This document shows, piece after piece, positions 13,041-25,284 of a DNA stretch of 64,000 nucleotides. Source of the stretch: Mytilus californianus. Taxonomy: Eukaryota; Mollusca; Bivalvia; Mytilida; Mytilidae. Below the pieces are notes generated by a model. That model was not told the origin of the DNA, ran no database searches, and saw only the letters and a program-made list of their open reading frames with translations. Both the position numbers and the translations under genes were made by a program. Within the stretch, counting starts at the first letter, position 1, and each line of letters opens with the position of its first letter. The stretch lies in assembly GCF_021869535.1 (NCBI RefSeq), contig NW_026262734.1, positions 71,292,839-71,356,838 of the forward strand, read 5' to 3'.

Positions 13041-13935
13041 AACTAACTTGATACGGAGAATGTTTAAAAAAGGGTTAATAGTAGGAAAAGTTTGCCGATC
13101 GGATATCTAAATTTTTTAAACAACTATGGTCTGTTGTTTTTAAAACTTATGATTTTAGGAAACATGTAAATATAGGGGAATTAGTTTAGAGCGATTACTT
13201 TCATCTCTTATAGTTTAAGGTCATAATTAACTGTATTCCGTGTAAAATTGTTTATAAAAATCAAATTTGTTCATAACTCTTTTATGTCATAAATATATTT
13301 ATTTAATTCGGCCCTTCCCTTATTTGATCATCAGCATACCTAAAGGAATTATTGCCAGAGGTATTGTGAGGTGACACATCCAGGTATTCAAGCGATTTCC
13401 TGTCTTGCTTAAACACTCTTATTACACAATTAAGTGATGCAGGCTCATGCATCGTTTCACTGCTTTGCATACACGGCCGGTAATTTGAAACTTTCCATTT
13501 AAAAACTATCAGGTATAATATACAGCATGTGTCTGGAGTTTGACAGTGATACACTAGACATTATTAAACTCATACGTGGAGTTAATTTTAATGCCACTTG
13601 TTTATGAATGACTTCTGGTGTAATGAATGATATTTATGAAAATCTAAATAATTCCAACTAAAGATTTGATGAAGTAAAAATCTATTTAGATATTTTCCAA
13701 TGGTATTATAACCTATTGTCAATTTATAGTTTCTGTTCCAACATGCATGTAATGTATGTCACTGGACGTTAGAATTCCATTCCATCATTATCATCTTGGT
13801 AAAATATTGCTGTTGGGTTTATTTTTCCTATACACTTTTTTTTTGCATTATACGCTCTGGAATATACATCTTACTATTTTGCATGGATTATTAGCAAATG
13901 CTATATTTCAACTTTAGTCCTAAGCAAAAGCGCTG
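13041..13935. other. Unrecognised stretch
   Basis: The 83-codon minus-strand frame at 13303-13554 has no recognisable domain and no splice context that I can defend. Nothing else stands out. Confidence 0.35.
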
Positions 13936-14214
13936 TTTTTTTATGCCCCACCTATGGGCATAATGTTTTTTAGTCTGTGCGTCTGTTCGTTCGTCCGTCT
14001 GTCTGTCTGTCTGGCTTCAGGTTAAAGTTTTTGGTCAAGGTAGTTTTTGATGAAGTTGAAGTCCAATCAACCTGAAACTTAGTACATATGTTTCCTATGA
14101 TATGATCTTTCTAATTTTAATGCCAAATTAGAGTTTTGACCTCAATTTCCTGGTCCACTGAACATAGAAAATGATAGTGCGAGATGGGCATCCGTGTACA
14201 ATGGACACATTGAC
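13936..14214 (+). mobile_element. Family F repeat (TGCCCCACC head), single unit
   Basis: A T-run is followed by the hairpin head ATGCCCCACCTATGGGCATA, a GTCCGTCTGTCTGTC stretch and a single body unit (GGTTAAAGTTTTTGGTCAAG .. CACTGAACATAGAAAATGA). The tail is GATGGGCATCCGTGTACAATGGACACAT, in which GGGCAT repeats the head stem and TGTAC/..GGACACA forms a hairpin. A second copy is nested in family B at 33005-33283. Confidence 0.75.
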
Positions 14215-14311
14215 ATGCTTAATTTCATATTAAATAATCATACAAGTAAGGAGGCTAGAATTTATAATTCGGTAGGCTTTGAGTGACTCTGTGTCATAAT
14301 TTTTCATCATT

Positions 14312-14349
14312 AAAAATAATGATTACATAATAATGTAATCATTATTTTT
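14312..14349. repeat. Perfect AT-rich hairpin
   Basis: AAAAATAATGATTACA and its exact reverse complement are separated by six bases. It is not part of any repeat family I recognise here and may be the remnant of a small foldback element. Confidence 0.8.
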
Positions 14350-15606
14350 CACATAAATCATTTAAATTTTAGACCCTTCAGTTTGCATATAAATACCATT
14401 ATTCAAATTTCGTTTAAAAACCTACACATCCGAGACGAATAGTAACGTATGGCTTAGTACACCATGCAGGCATTAACCTATTGTCGACAGAGATATGACA
14501 ACGAGACATTGATACTACAGATTCCCTAAAATTCTTCGGTTTGCATACTGTAAACCGGGAAATTTTTTCGTGCCGTCTATTTTTCACGATTTACCAACAA
14601 AATCTAGATTCGCGTCGTGTAGAATTCGCGATGTCCCGATGTCCTACATAAGTTTTTTTTATAAATGATTTGGATACTGTACAGTTTTAATACATGTATT
14701 TAAATCAAGAGATAAAACCAATCAGAAATCCTTTTTGTCTGGTATGATTTAAAAATATTAATCTGCTTAAAAGATTATGTTTGCTTGTAAAAACACATTC
14801 ACAATAAACAGAGAGATATGACCTAATTAAGAGTGAATTAAATGCTGCCAGAATTACTGCTAATTAGTTAATCTTTTGATCTGATTGATCTGTGCAGCAG
14901 ATATAATAGATAATCATTTTAAAACTGATTGACAGGTGTCATTTAAATTACATAAATGCAACAATAGTTGTTTATTTAGTAATATCAGTAATGTCCACTT
15001 GCTAGTGATGTCTTCATGAGATAACCTTTTGATTTCTAACATTGACTTTTCTTTAGAAAAAAAGTTATATTTTGCGGTATAGGTCTGTCGTCTTTAAAAC
15101 CGATGTTTTAAATTAGTCATCTACATGTCCTATTGACAAACGATCATGTATGGTCTTTCTGTTTGTGTTTGGATTTCCTTGAAATATTCAACTCTTACCG
15201 CGAAAATAGTGAAAATAAAACTGACGCAAAAATTTCCCTGTTTACAGTAACAAAATATATCATTTTTCGAATAACGATTTTGAATTTACACCCACCAAAC
15301 CAATAAAAACTTATGGCTAAGTATACCATGGAGGCATTTAGATATATTGAGGGACCATTTATAACATCTCATATAAAAACAAACACGCTCTTTTCATAAG
15401 AAAACAAATATGTGAAAAGTTTATTTGATGAGGAAAATTAGTCTCCTTTGATCTTGAATTAATTTGTTAAAAAAAAAAAATCCTCAAACAGAATAGATAA
15501 CTAATTAATTAGCTTAAATTAATAATGATTGTCAATCCTTTAATGAAATAAAAGATAATTGACATTCTATTTAAATTCCCCCGAGAAATTTTCTCCAGGT
15601 GATTGG
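14350..15606. other. Unrecognised stretch
   Basis: This is AT-rich DNA with no supportable gene or recurring family. Confidence 0.35.
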
Positions 15607-16240
15607 TTTTTATACGCCCGTTTACGGGACGTATTATGGTATGCTGTTGTCCATCTGTCAGTCGTCAACATGTCGGACAATAACTCAAAAAAGCTTTAAC
15701 CAATTTGCATGAAACTTTGGTTAATTGTTCATATCTATTGATGTGAGCTCCCTTTTGTTTTTTATAAATTTTAGATTTTACATTTCCGAGTAATGGGGTT
15801 TTATTCATTAAAAAAGGGGGATTTCCCAGTTATCGGACAATAACTCAAAAACACTTTCACCAATTTGCAAGAAACTTTGGTGAATTGTTTATATCTATTG
15901 ACATGAGCTCCCTTTCAATTTTTATAAATTTTAGATTTTACATTTCAGAGTTATGGGGTTTTATTCATTAAAAAAAGGGGGATTTTCCAGTTTTCGGACA
16001 ATAACTCAAAAATGCTTTCAGCAGTTTTCATGAAACTTTGTTGAATTGTTTATATCTATTGACGTAAGCTCTCTTCAGATTTTTATAAATTTTAGATTTT
16101 ATGTTTCCGAGTTATGGGATTTTATTCATAAAAAAGGGGTGATTTTCCAGTTTTCAGACAATATCTTTAAAGTGCTTTGAGCAGTTTTCATGAAACTTTG
16201 GTGACTGGTTTATATCTATTAAGATAACCTCCCTTTAGGC
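15607..16240 (+). mobile_element. Family D repeat (TACGCCCGT head), 3' truncated
   Basis: A T-run is followed by the head ATACGCCCGTTTACGGGACG and a GTCCATCTGTCAGTC stretch. Units marked by CGGACAATAACTCAAAA occur at 15674, 15834 and 15995, a period of 160-161 bp. The family tail with GACGGGCGTATCATG (present at 44038 and 56311) is missing here. Confidence 0.8.
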
Positions 16241-16308
16241 TTAATTGCTTTTGGGTAAATTTCAAACAAATTGTTTTACAAAATGCTCATCTATTCGAGA
16301 AATAAACA

Positions 16309-16392
16309 ATGGCAAACAATGCCGATTCCAAAATAATAAACACATTCTATTCACACAGACTTTGCATTGAATTGGATGTCGAAATTATCAAG
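16309..16392 (+). other. Possible small first coding exon, unidentified
   Basis: An ATG in fair context (AACAATGG) opens MANNADSKIINTFYSHRLCI followed by ELDVEIIK. The stretch runs straight into AAGGTAAAT, a good splice donor. No downstream partner exon was found and no family is recognised. It could be coincidence in open intronic sequence. Confidence 0.18.
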
Positions 16393-16792
16393 GTAAATAA
16401 AAGGAAAAATATTTTCAGTTCAATATCAGTAAATAATTTGTGTTCAATAAATATTTCTGGAAAAAAATCGCAACTATTAATAAAGAAAATATATACCGAA
16501 ACCATAGGATTTTTTATTTAATCAATGCAAAACGTTACACGTGTGTTCATTTTCTTTCATTCTTATTTTGTGGTTATTATATACAAGAAACAATAATCTG
16601 CGCGCTTTTAATTACACAAAAATTTGACAAGCAATTAAGACTTTAACTGATTTTAAATTCCTACCGAGCATTCAAAATCAGTCTAAAACGTCACAACCCG
16701 ATGACGTATGTCAACCATAAAAGTTAAAAATATTTGATTTTCTCTGTGTATTAGAGGGAATATAAATTTAAAACTTTATGAATGTGTTTTTG

Positions 16793-17973
16793 TCTCACCT
16801 GCGACGAAAGTCACAGTATGCGATACATAGGTAAATTACTATCCGGTGGCGGCGGCGTAAACTATTTGTATAAAGCTTTATATTTCAGAAGGTAGAAGAC
16901 CTGGATGCTTCATACCTTGTATGCAGATACCTTATGTTACGAAGCTTCTGTCTGTCATGTGCCCATTGTCCTTGACCTCATATTCATGGTTCAGTGACTG
17001 CTTGAAAAATAATTACAGTTTTTTTGTCATGTGAATTTCTCACTTATTATGAGTAATAGAATAACTATATCTACATGTCCGTCAGACAGGGTTAACCTGA
17101 CCTCGACCTCAATTCATGGATCAGTGATCAAGGTTAAAGTTACGTGATTAGGTCCGTTTCTCAATTACTACAAGCAGCAGGTCAACTATATGTGGTGTAT
17201 GGAATGATTGTGAGGGGTACATGTCAGACTGGCAGGTTTCATCTAACCTTGACCCCATTTTCATGGTTTATTGGTCATTGTTAATTTTTTGTGTTTTGGT
17301 CTGTTTTTCAAGTACTGTAAGCAATAGGTCAACCATATTTGGTGTATGGAATGATTGTAAGGTGTACATGTCTGTCTAGCTGGTGTCATCTGACCTTGAC
17401 CTCATTTTAATGGTTCATTGGTCAATGTTATGTTTTTGTGTGTTGGTCTGTTTTTCAAGGATTATAAGCAATAGGTCAACTATATTTGGTTTATGGAATG
17501 ATTGTAAGGTGTCTGTCTAGCTGTTGTCATCTGACCTTGGCCTCATTTTCATGGTTCATTGGTCAATGTTAAGTTTTTGTGTTTTGGTCTGTTTTTCAAA
17601 TACTAATAGCAATAGGTCAACTATAATTGGTGTATGGAATGATTGAAAGGTGTACATGTCTGTCTAGCCAGTATCATCTGACCTTGACCTCATTTCCATG
17701 GTTCATTGGTTAACATTAAATTGATGTGTTTTGGTCTGTTTTTCAATTACCATAAGCAATGGGTCAACTTTATTTGGTGTATGGAATAATTTTTAGGTGT
17801 ACATGTCTGTGTGACAGTTTTTATCTGACCTTGACCTCATTGTCATGGATCTTTAAAAATGTTAAGTTTATGTGATATTTGTAGTAAAACCTTTATCTTT
17901 AAGACTTTCAACGTGAAATCAATGGACAGTAAAACAGGGGAGACATTTCAGTGTGTGCACTCTTGTTTATATT
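16793..17973 (+). mobile_element. Family B repeat, full length
   Basis: A T-run and a GTCTCACCTGCGACGAAAGT head are followed by a GGCGGCGGCG stretch. Tandem units of about 147 bp marked by CTATATTTGGTGTATGGAAT follow, each with a CTGACCTTGACCTCAT-type block. The tail is GTGATATTTGTAGTAAAACC, then ATCAATGGACAGTA, then a GAGACATTTCAGTGTGTGCA end and CTCTTGTTTA. The GAGACAT in the tail repeats the head stem. Confidence 0.85.
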
Positions 17974-18344
17974 ATAATAAACATATTTAGATGATAAGTA
18001 AAAATGCGTGAACTTTCTCTTTAATACTCAATACATTTCTCAATATTCTGTTTGGAAGAAAAACTTGCAATTTATTTCAGTCAATTGCGTGTAAAGGGGA
18101 CATACATGTTACAATGTAGAATATCCAGCTTTTCAGTTCTGCATTCACAATATGCTTGGAAAATAACCTTGGGCATAGAAAGTCAAACATAAATTTGACA
18201 TTGAATAACACTAAAGGCTTGACAATAATTATGATGTATAATATATAGATGACATCATGAATTCTTAAATATGCCTTCAACAATGAGCAAATCCAATAGA
18301 CTGAAAAAAACATTTATGGTAGACAGCAATAAGTAACAAACATT

Positions 18345-18690
18345 GAATTGCATGATCCTGGTTTGGAACATGCACATAAAGAATGTGGCAGGATTGTGAA
18401 CGCTCAAACCTTCCCCTTACCTGGGACAGTTATGTAACAGTACAACAATAGAACAAAATGACAAAAGACCTAATCTAAGACTACTCACAGTTACTGAAAG
18501 CTAGTTTAACTATAAAAAATTAAGAGATGTGGTATGATTGCCAATGAGACAAATCTCAACCAGAGACCAAATGACATAGAAACTATAGGTCACCATACAG
18601 TCTTCAACAACAAGGAAAACCCATGTCCCATAGTCAGCTATCAAAGGCCCCAAAATGACAAATGTAGAACAATTCAAACAAGTAACCCTG
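18345..18690 (+). repeat. SINE-like family M, rearranged copy
   Basis: 18521-18690 carries the start of the family (GGTATGATTGCCAATGAGAC, then CTATAGGTCACC and GGCCCCAAAATGACAAATGT). The piece at 18345-18480 (GAATGTGGCAGGATTG, CCCTTACCTGGGACAG, GTAACAGTACAACA) resembles the downstream part of the same family but lies upstream of it. That order fits a tandem pair or a rearrangement. Confidence 0.6.
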
Positions 18691-18709
18691 GCTGTGTAAG
18701 GATGCTAAC

Positions 18710-19165
18710 GCGAAAGTCGCCAAAACGGCCCCAACCATTGTTCAGCTGTTTCCATGGTAATTGCAGCCATTTTGAACATTCCAAAGTCGGATAGCACATC
18801 TACACATGACAAGTCACATTACTGTAAAGTCTTATAAAGATAAGACCAAATTTAAAATTTTTGCATTTGTACTGTTTCCATAGTAATGGCGGCTATCTTA
18901 AAAATTCCAATGTCTCCACATCTTTACATGCCAGTTAACATCTCTGTAAAGTTTCATTAATTTTGAAGCATTTTAAAAAAAAAATTTCACATTTTTGCAG
19001 TTTCCATGAAAACGGTGGCCATTTTGGAAATTCCAAAGTCAAATGTTACATCTACATATGGTAGTTAACATTTGTGTAAAGTTTAATGAAGTTCGAAGCA
19101 TTTTGAAATTTTTCACATTTTTGCAGTTTCCATGGTTTAATAAAGGGGGGACCATTTAAAAAAAT
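18710..19165 (+). repeat. Tandem repeat family N (TTTCCATGGTAATGG units)
   Basis: About four degenerate units of 115-130 bp each contain a GTTTCCATGGTAATGGC-type block, a CCATTTTGAAAATTCC-type block and an ACATCTAC block. Another unit lies at 19765-19850. On the reverse strand the block reads AAAATGGCCNCC, a YY1-like core. Confidence 0.7.
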
Positions 19166-19865
19166 TCCAAAGATGAACTGCTGCTACATATGGTGCTTTT
19201 CCGTTATAATATACCAACATATAACATGTAATGTCTCTAGAATTAATTCAACACTGATGTTCTAGAATGTTCCATGAAAATTGACCCCTCTCAAATAATG
19301 CCAAGGAGACCCCCAGTTGAAATAAAAAATGTAACATGTTGAAGTGGACATGTGTCTCTAAATAATGATAGAAATATTCATGCTTCTACCTTCTATACAT
19401 AAAGCACCAATCTAAGAAATGTACCCCACTCATCTTTGAGCCCCTTATTATGCCAAGTAGAAACCCTGGTTTCGTGAACAATGGCTTCTGCAACCCCTAT
19501 GATACAGACCCATACCCATAATTGATATAAAGTTTCCATCCTCTATTGCTTACAAGAAAATGGTAGGACAGTTAAGGGGTTAGAAAGAGAAGAATATTAC
19601 CTAGATTTGCAATTGCGAGCAATAACAGATGGCACCCTAGTCTGCCCATTTGCAACTAAACTGCAGACATTTTAAAAATTTTAAACATTCAATGCAAATA
19701 TATGCATGACGACACATATTTCTGTAAATTTGCAGCAGGTTTGAAGCATTTTTCAATTTTTCACATTCTTGCTGTTTCCATGGTAAAGGTGGCCATTTTG
19801 AAAATTCCGAAAAATCAACTCTTCACATGCCATTTAACATTTCTGAACCATTCCAAAGTTAATCC

Positions 19866-20306
19866 ACAATTAAATTCTCTATAAGTTCTTTATAACGTTT
19901 TGTTTCATTAAAAAAAATGCACCAAATCTTTTTGTCAAATATTTTGTGTGTGTAAAGAACAGTACTAGTCCAAACATATATCCAACATTCAGAAAGATTG
20001 CTCCCCAGTATCTTACAAATTTAGCCAATACACATCCATACCCCTATGGACAAGTCAAGAGATGTTCCGAAAACTGTAAATATCACCTTTTTGCACCTGG
20101 CCTAATCACTCTTTCCATATCAAAATCAGTTAAAATACAACATCCAAAAGTTTATTTCACCTCTCTTCTTTCATTTCCATCCAAAAAAACTAAGAAATGA
20201 GTGAGGAAGGGAAAGAAAAAAAATTAAGAAAAAATACACTCTAATTAAAAGGTACTATATTCGTGGACAACCAAAAGCGGGATCATTAATTGTGGTCTGG
20301 GGCCTA
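19866..20306 (+). mobile_element. 441-bp dispersed element, copy 1
   Basis: This copy is about 98% identical over 441 bp to 21609-22049, in direct orientation, with differences only at scattered bases. The right end TTAATTGTGGTCTGGGGCCT is the TIR seen intact on copy 2; the left TIR is degraded here. The 84-codon frame inside is shared by both copies but has no recognised function and starts inside the repeat. Confidence 0.85.
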
Positions 20307-21595
20307 TTAGGGGTCTAAAACTTGACCAATTCTAATAAAACTTGGCATGATTTAAGCTTAGTGTATTATGAAACAGTTTACAAAGTTTCAAAGCCATATA
20401 TATGATACCAATTATAAAAAATGTGGCATTTTTTATATCTGAACTTTGGGTGTTGAATTGTGGCGTTGAATTAGAACAATTTCAACTATCAAATTTGGGC
20501 TTCTAAAAACCAAAATATACCAAAACTTACACTTAATGTCTCTATGTATAAGTTATCACCTATTAAAAGCAACAGATAGCATACTTCATGTTTCAGACTT
20601 ATAAAAAATGGCCAGATATAAATTTTATATGAGCCTGTGCCAAAAAATAGAGGTTTTCAAATGAAGTGAGGCCTTATATGAAATGTAATATTTTTCACTT
20701 ACCACAATTTTCTGAAGTTGTTAAGTTATAAAAAAAACCTTTTACATGTTATAAATGTACTTTTAATGGAAATATAAGTTTCAAATAGCATAACACATGT
20801 TAATAAAATGGTCTTCAGCAATGTCAAGCTTAAAAAAACAGATTGTCAATTTAGGTCGTTCCCCACATTTGCATATTAAAAAGCATATAAATGATATGGG
20901 AGATGGAGATATGCTTCTTTTTGCTCAAATCTTTGCTTAGATATGATAAAACATGGAGCCTGGATGTAACAAGACTGTCACTTTCAACTATATATGTAGA
21001 CAGTATGATCTGATGCAAAGTTATTTACTGTACTTTTTAAAACCGGCATGAATTTCAGCCTCAAAAGGCCAATATTTTAACCACTAGCTTTCAAATAAAA
21101 GAAAATAAAGGTAGTCTGTGAAACATTCAAGGTCAAACAACCAGTAATAAGTGCTTTTGATATAGATTCAGTGAAATCTGCTAAAAGGAATTCAATTTGT
21201 ATGTGCATAGAACCTCATTTTTCACTTGCTTCATACTGCTTAGACTAAGACAATTAAAGCAGCACATTTTGCACTCTTATTCTGATTTTATCTACTTTTT
21301 TTGTATGTTCAGTGTTCAAAAATGAGTTAAACATCTACATTAGATACCACAAACACAAATAGAAAATCAGAAAAACCTGTCAGAGAGAAAGTAAGCATGC
21401 TACTTTTGTAAAAATATTGAAACAACTGAAAAAGTTCAATTTTGGGCATGTAGGCTGAAATGTCACTTTTTTACAAAATTTCTATCAAATAAAAGTGGAA
21501 ATCATTTATTCTCATGTAGTTTGACAAATTAATACCAATAGATCATTCAGGGAAATAGTCAAAGTACAAATTCAATATTTCCTGGATTCACCTCT
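20307..21595. other. Spacer between the two 441-bp copies
   Basis: About 1.3 kb of sequence starts GGGGTCTAAAACTTGACC and shows no long open frame, no primer-binding site and no polypurine tract that I can point to. It does not look like the inside of an intact LTR retroelement. Confidence 0.45.
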
Positions 21596-22049
21596 TAGGC
21601 CACAGACAACAATTAAATTCTCTATTAGTTCTTTATAACGTTTTGTTTCATTAAAAAAAAATGCACCAAATCTTTCTATCAAATATTTTGTGTGTGTAAA
21701 GTACAGTACTAGTCCAAACATATATCCAACATTCAGAAAGATTGCTCCCCAGTATCTTACAAATTTAGCCAATACACATCCATACCCCTATGGACAAGTC
21801 AAGAGATGTTCCGAAAACTGTAAATATCACCTTTTTGCACCTGGCCTAATCACTCTTTCCATATCAAAATCAGTTGAAATACAACATCCAAAAGTTTATT
21901 TCACCTCTCTTCTTTCATTTCCATCCAAAAAAACTAAGAAATGAGTGAGGAAGGGAAAGAAAAAAAATTAAGAAAAAATACACTCTAATTAAAAGGAACT
22001 ATATTCGTGGACAACGAAAGCGGGATCATTAATTGTGGTCTGGGGCCTA
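21596..22049 (+). mobile_element. 454-bp TIR element (441-bp family, copy 2)
   Basis: The left end TAGGCCACAGACAACAATTA and the right end, read in reverse, TAGGCCCCAGACCACAATTA agree at 19 of 21 positions over 21596-21616 and 22029-22049. It sits exactly at the junction between unrelated sequence on the left and family K on the right. No coding capacity is seen, so it looks like a MITE. No clear target duplication was found. Confidence 0.65.
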
Positions 22050-23880
22050 CAAATAAGTCAACATGACCAAAATGGTCAATTGACCCCTTAAGGAGTTATT
22101 GCCTTTTATAGTCAATTTTTAACAATTTTTTGTAAATTTTTGTAATCTTTTACAAAAATCTTCTCCTCTGAAACTACTGAGACAAATTTAACCAAACTTT
22201 GCCACAATCATCATTATGGGTGTTTAGTTAAAAAATGTGTCCAATGACCCTGCCTATCAACCAACATGCCCGACATGGATAAAAATAGATCATAGGGGTA
22301 AAATGCAGATTTTGTCTTATATCTCTGAAACTAAAGCATTTAGAGCAAATCTGACCATGGTTAAAAATGTTCATCAGGTTAAGATCTATCTGCCCTGAAA
22401 TTTTCATAAAAAATCAGACAACCCGTAGTTGGGTTGCTGCCCCTGAATTTGTCATTTTAAGGAAATTTTGCAGTTTTTGGTTATTATCTTGAATATTACT
22501 ATAGATAGAGATAAACTGTAAACAGCAATAATGTTCAGCAAAGTAAGATCTACAAATAAGTCAACATGACCAAAATGGTCAATTGACCCCTTAAGGAGTT
22601 ATTGGCCTTTTAAGTCATTTTTATTTTGTAAATTTTTGTAATCTTTTACAAAAATCTTCTCCTCTAAAACTACTGAGACAAATATAACCAAACTTTGCCA
22701 CAATCATCATTAGGGTATCTAGTTTAAAAAATGTGTCTGATGACCCTGCCTACCAACCAACATGCCCGACATGGCTAAAAATAGAACATAGGGGTAAAAA
22801 CGCAGATTTTGGCTTATATCTCTGAAACTAAAACATTTAGAGCAAATCTGACAGGGATAAAAATGTTCATCAGGTTAAGATCTATCTGCCCTAAAATTTT
22901 CAGACAAATCAGACAACCCGTAGTTGGGTTGCTGCCCCTGAATTGGTCATTTTAAGGAAATTTTGCAGTTTTTGGTTATTATCTTGAATATTATTATAGA
23001 TAGAGATAAACTGAAAACAGCAATAATGTTCAGCATAGTAAGATCTACAAATAAGTCAACATGACCAAAATGGTCAATTGACCCCCTAAGGAGTTATTGC
23101 CCTTTATAGTCAATTTTTAACAATTTTTTGTAAATTTTTGTAATCTTTTACAAAAATCGTCTCCTCTGAAACTACTGAGACAAATATAACCAAACTTGGC
23201 CACAATCATCATTAGGGTGTGTCCAATGACTCCGCCTACCAACCAACATGGCCGACATGGCTAAAAATAGAACATAGGGGTAAAATGCAACTTTTGTCTA
23301 TTATTTTTTGAACCATTATAAATAGAGAAAATCTGAAAGGAGCAAAAATGTTCAGAATAATGAGCTCTACCAGTTGTCCATTTATATGTCAAAACTCAGT
23401 GAGACAAATTCTTATAGGAGTTATTGCCCATAAATGACAAATTTTACCTTTTTTTTTTCATTTTTCCTATTATCATGAAAACTATGATATTTAGAGAGAA
23501 ACAATTTTTTTCCGTTATGCCTTATATGATTTAAATTATAATAGATAGATAGACACTTTAAATCACAAAAATGATCAGCAAGGCAAGATCTATTAAAAAG
23601 TCAAATTTTGTCGATATAGTTAGTAGACTGTCACTCTTCATAGGAGTGATTGCCCTTGAATGAGAATTTTTTTACCCTCTTTTGTGTTTTGAGGAAAAAC
23701 TAAAGAAGATAGAGAGAAACTAAACAGACTAAAATATCAGTAATACAAGATCAACAAAATAGAGATTTTTGTTATGAATTCTATTCTCGTCTACAATGTT
23801 GGAGAGTGTCCTTTGTTTGATATGCACATAGACCAAGGTGAGCGACACAGGCTCTTTAGAGCCTCTAGTTACCTATTATG
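22050..23880 (+). mobile_element. Family K repeat (about 500-bp units) with hairpin tail
   Basis: Units start with CTACAAATAAGTCAACATGA at 22049, 22551 and 23046, a period of about 500 bp, each with GTCAATTGACCCC.TAAGGAG and GACAACCCGTAGTTGGGTTG. Degenerate parts follow to 23830. The tail is CCAAGGTGAGCGACACAGGCTCTTTAGAGCCTCTAGTT (23834-23871 region), a strong GGCTC/GAGCC hairpin followed by CTAGT. A 3' hairpin plus CTAG-T is the classic Helitron end. The 5' end is cut by the 454-bp element. Confidence 0.7.
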
Positions 23881-23899
23881 TCTGTTTGTTTTGTTCACA

Positions 23900-23983
23900 C
23901 ATTGTTGTCAATATAATGGAATTTTATGCGACTGTCATACAAGTGAGAGGTTTAGCTTGCTATAAAATCAGGTTTAATCCATC
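23900..23983 (+). repeat. Dispersed repeat P, 5' half
   Basis: The segment ending GTGAGAGGTTTAGCTTGC..CAGGTTTAATCCATCATTTT is the first half of a repeat whose second half resumes at 24803 after a family C insertion. The same first half precedes family B at 31165-31207. Confidence 0.65.
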
Positions 23984-24802
23984 ATTTTTGTCTCGCTTGA
24001 CAGAGTCAAAAAGCGAGACATAGGTATACTGTTTCCGGCGGCGGCGTCAACAATGTATTAGTTTGTGATTAGGTCTAGTTTATGGTGAACCACTAGTGGT
24101 AAGTTAAAGATATTTGGTATGCAGTTGTATTTGTATTTGCACATCTCATTACCATGGAAATTATTTGGCCCCGCCCCCTCAGTTATGGTCTATTGACTTT
24201 GAAATTTTTGCTTAGTTTTCATGTATTAGTTTGTGATTAGGTCAGTTAATGGGGAACCACTAGTGGTAAGTTAATGATAATTAGTATGCAGTTGTATAAG
24301 CATTGGCATATCTCATTTCCATGGAGATTATTTGGCCCCGCCCCCTCAGTCATGGTCTATTGACTTTGAAATTTTTGCTTAGTTTTCATGTATTAGTTTG
24401 TGATTAGGTCGGTTTATGGGGAACCACTAGTGGTGGGTCAATGATATTTGGTATGCAGTTGTATTAGCATTGGTACATCTCATTATAATGGAGATTATTT
24501 GACCCCGCCCCCTCAGTTATGGTTTATTGAATTTGAAATTTTGCTTAGTTTACATGTATTAGTTTGTGTTTAGGTTTGTTTAAAGGGAACTACTTATGAT
24601 AAGTCAATGGTATTTGGTATGCAGTTGTATTAGCATTGGCACATCTCATTTCCATGGAGATTGTTTGGCCATGTACCTTCAGTCATGATTCATTGACTTT
24701 GAATATTTGCAAAACTTACATGTAAAAGTGTTGCTATTTTAATTTTAACATTTGCATTATCGAAATAACCAAAAAGCGAGACATATCTCTGTGATAACAG
24801 TT
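23984..24802 (+). mobile_element. Family C element (GTCTCGCTT head), nested in repeat P
   Basis: A T-run is followed by GTCTCGCTTGACAGAGTCAA and AAGCGAGACATAGG, a strong stem, and a GGCGGCGGCG stretch. Four units of about 168 bp are marked by TGTATTAGTTTGTGATTAGG and GGGAACCACTAGTGGTAAG. The tail repeats AAAAGCGAGACAT and then has TCTGTGATAACAG before a T-run. The flanks are the two halves of repeat P, so both ends can be placed to within the T-tract, with no target duplication. Confidence 0.8.
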
Positions 24803-24965
24803 TATCTACATAAGGAAATGCCTGTACCAAGTCAGGAATATTTGTTTTCCATTCGTTTGATGTGTTTGAGCTTTTAATTTTGCCATGTTTGATAAGGGAC
24901 TTTCTGTTTTGAATTTTCCTTGGAGTTCGGTATTTTTGTTATTTTACTTTTTAGCAATGTAAGGT
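24803..24965 (+). repeat. Dispersed repeat P, 3' half
   Basis: The order is CTACATAAGGAAATGCCTGT, ACCAAGTCAGGAATAT, CATTCGTTTGATGTGTTTGA, AGGGACTTTCTGTTTTGAAT and TTTTGTTATTTTACTTTTT. The last part recurs at 41718-41805. It continues the half ending at 23983. Confidence 0.65.
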
Positions 24966-25274
24966 ATTTTTATATTTGAATAAAGGAAGTGTATTTTTGT
25001 CAGTGATGAATGAATTCCTATTTTAATAAAATTACTGAATTCATATTTTGTTATTGTAAAAAAATTTCAATGCCTCTTTCTGGGGAAATACACATAGCTA
25101 TCATTTGGGAATCCTATTTACATGTATATCAAATATTATGAAAAAAGAAGATTAATTGAGAACTTCAAGGCAAGTAATTATCATCCAAGTAAGTAAAATC
25201 ACGGTTTCAGACACTTGCATTCTTACTTTTCTTTTCCATTGGACAGTTAGTGATTGATCTCCCTGTAACCACAG

Positions 25275-25284
25275 ATGTGATTGG
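25275..25284 (+). repeat. Putative 10-bp target-site duplication, left
   Basis: ATGTGATTGG lies directly left of the MULE-type element. It pairs with ATGTGATTTG at 27115-27124 with a single mismatch. Confidence 0.6.

Noticed and set aside
19866..22049. LTR retrotransposon with 441-bp LTRs
   Set aside because: There is no TG..CA, no primer-binding site, no polypurine tract and no pol coding; copy 2 has terminal inverted repeats instead.
22050..24802. CRISPR-like regular array
   Set aside because: The units are 168-500-bp satellite-like repeats without short spaced direct repeats, in a eukaryotic genome.
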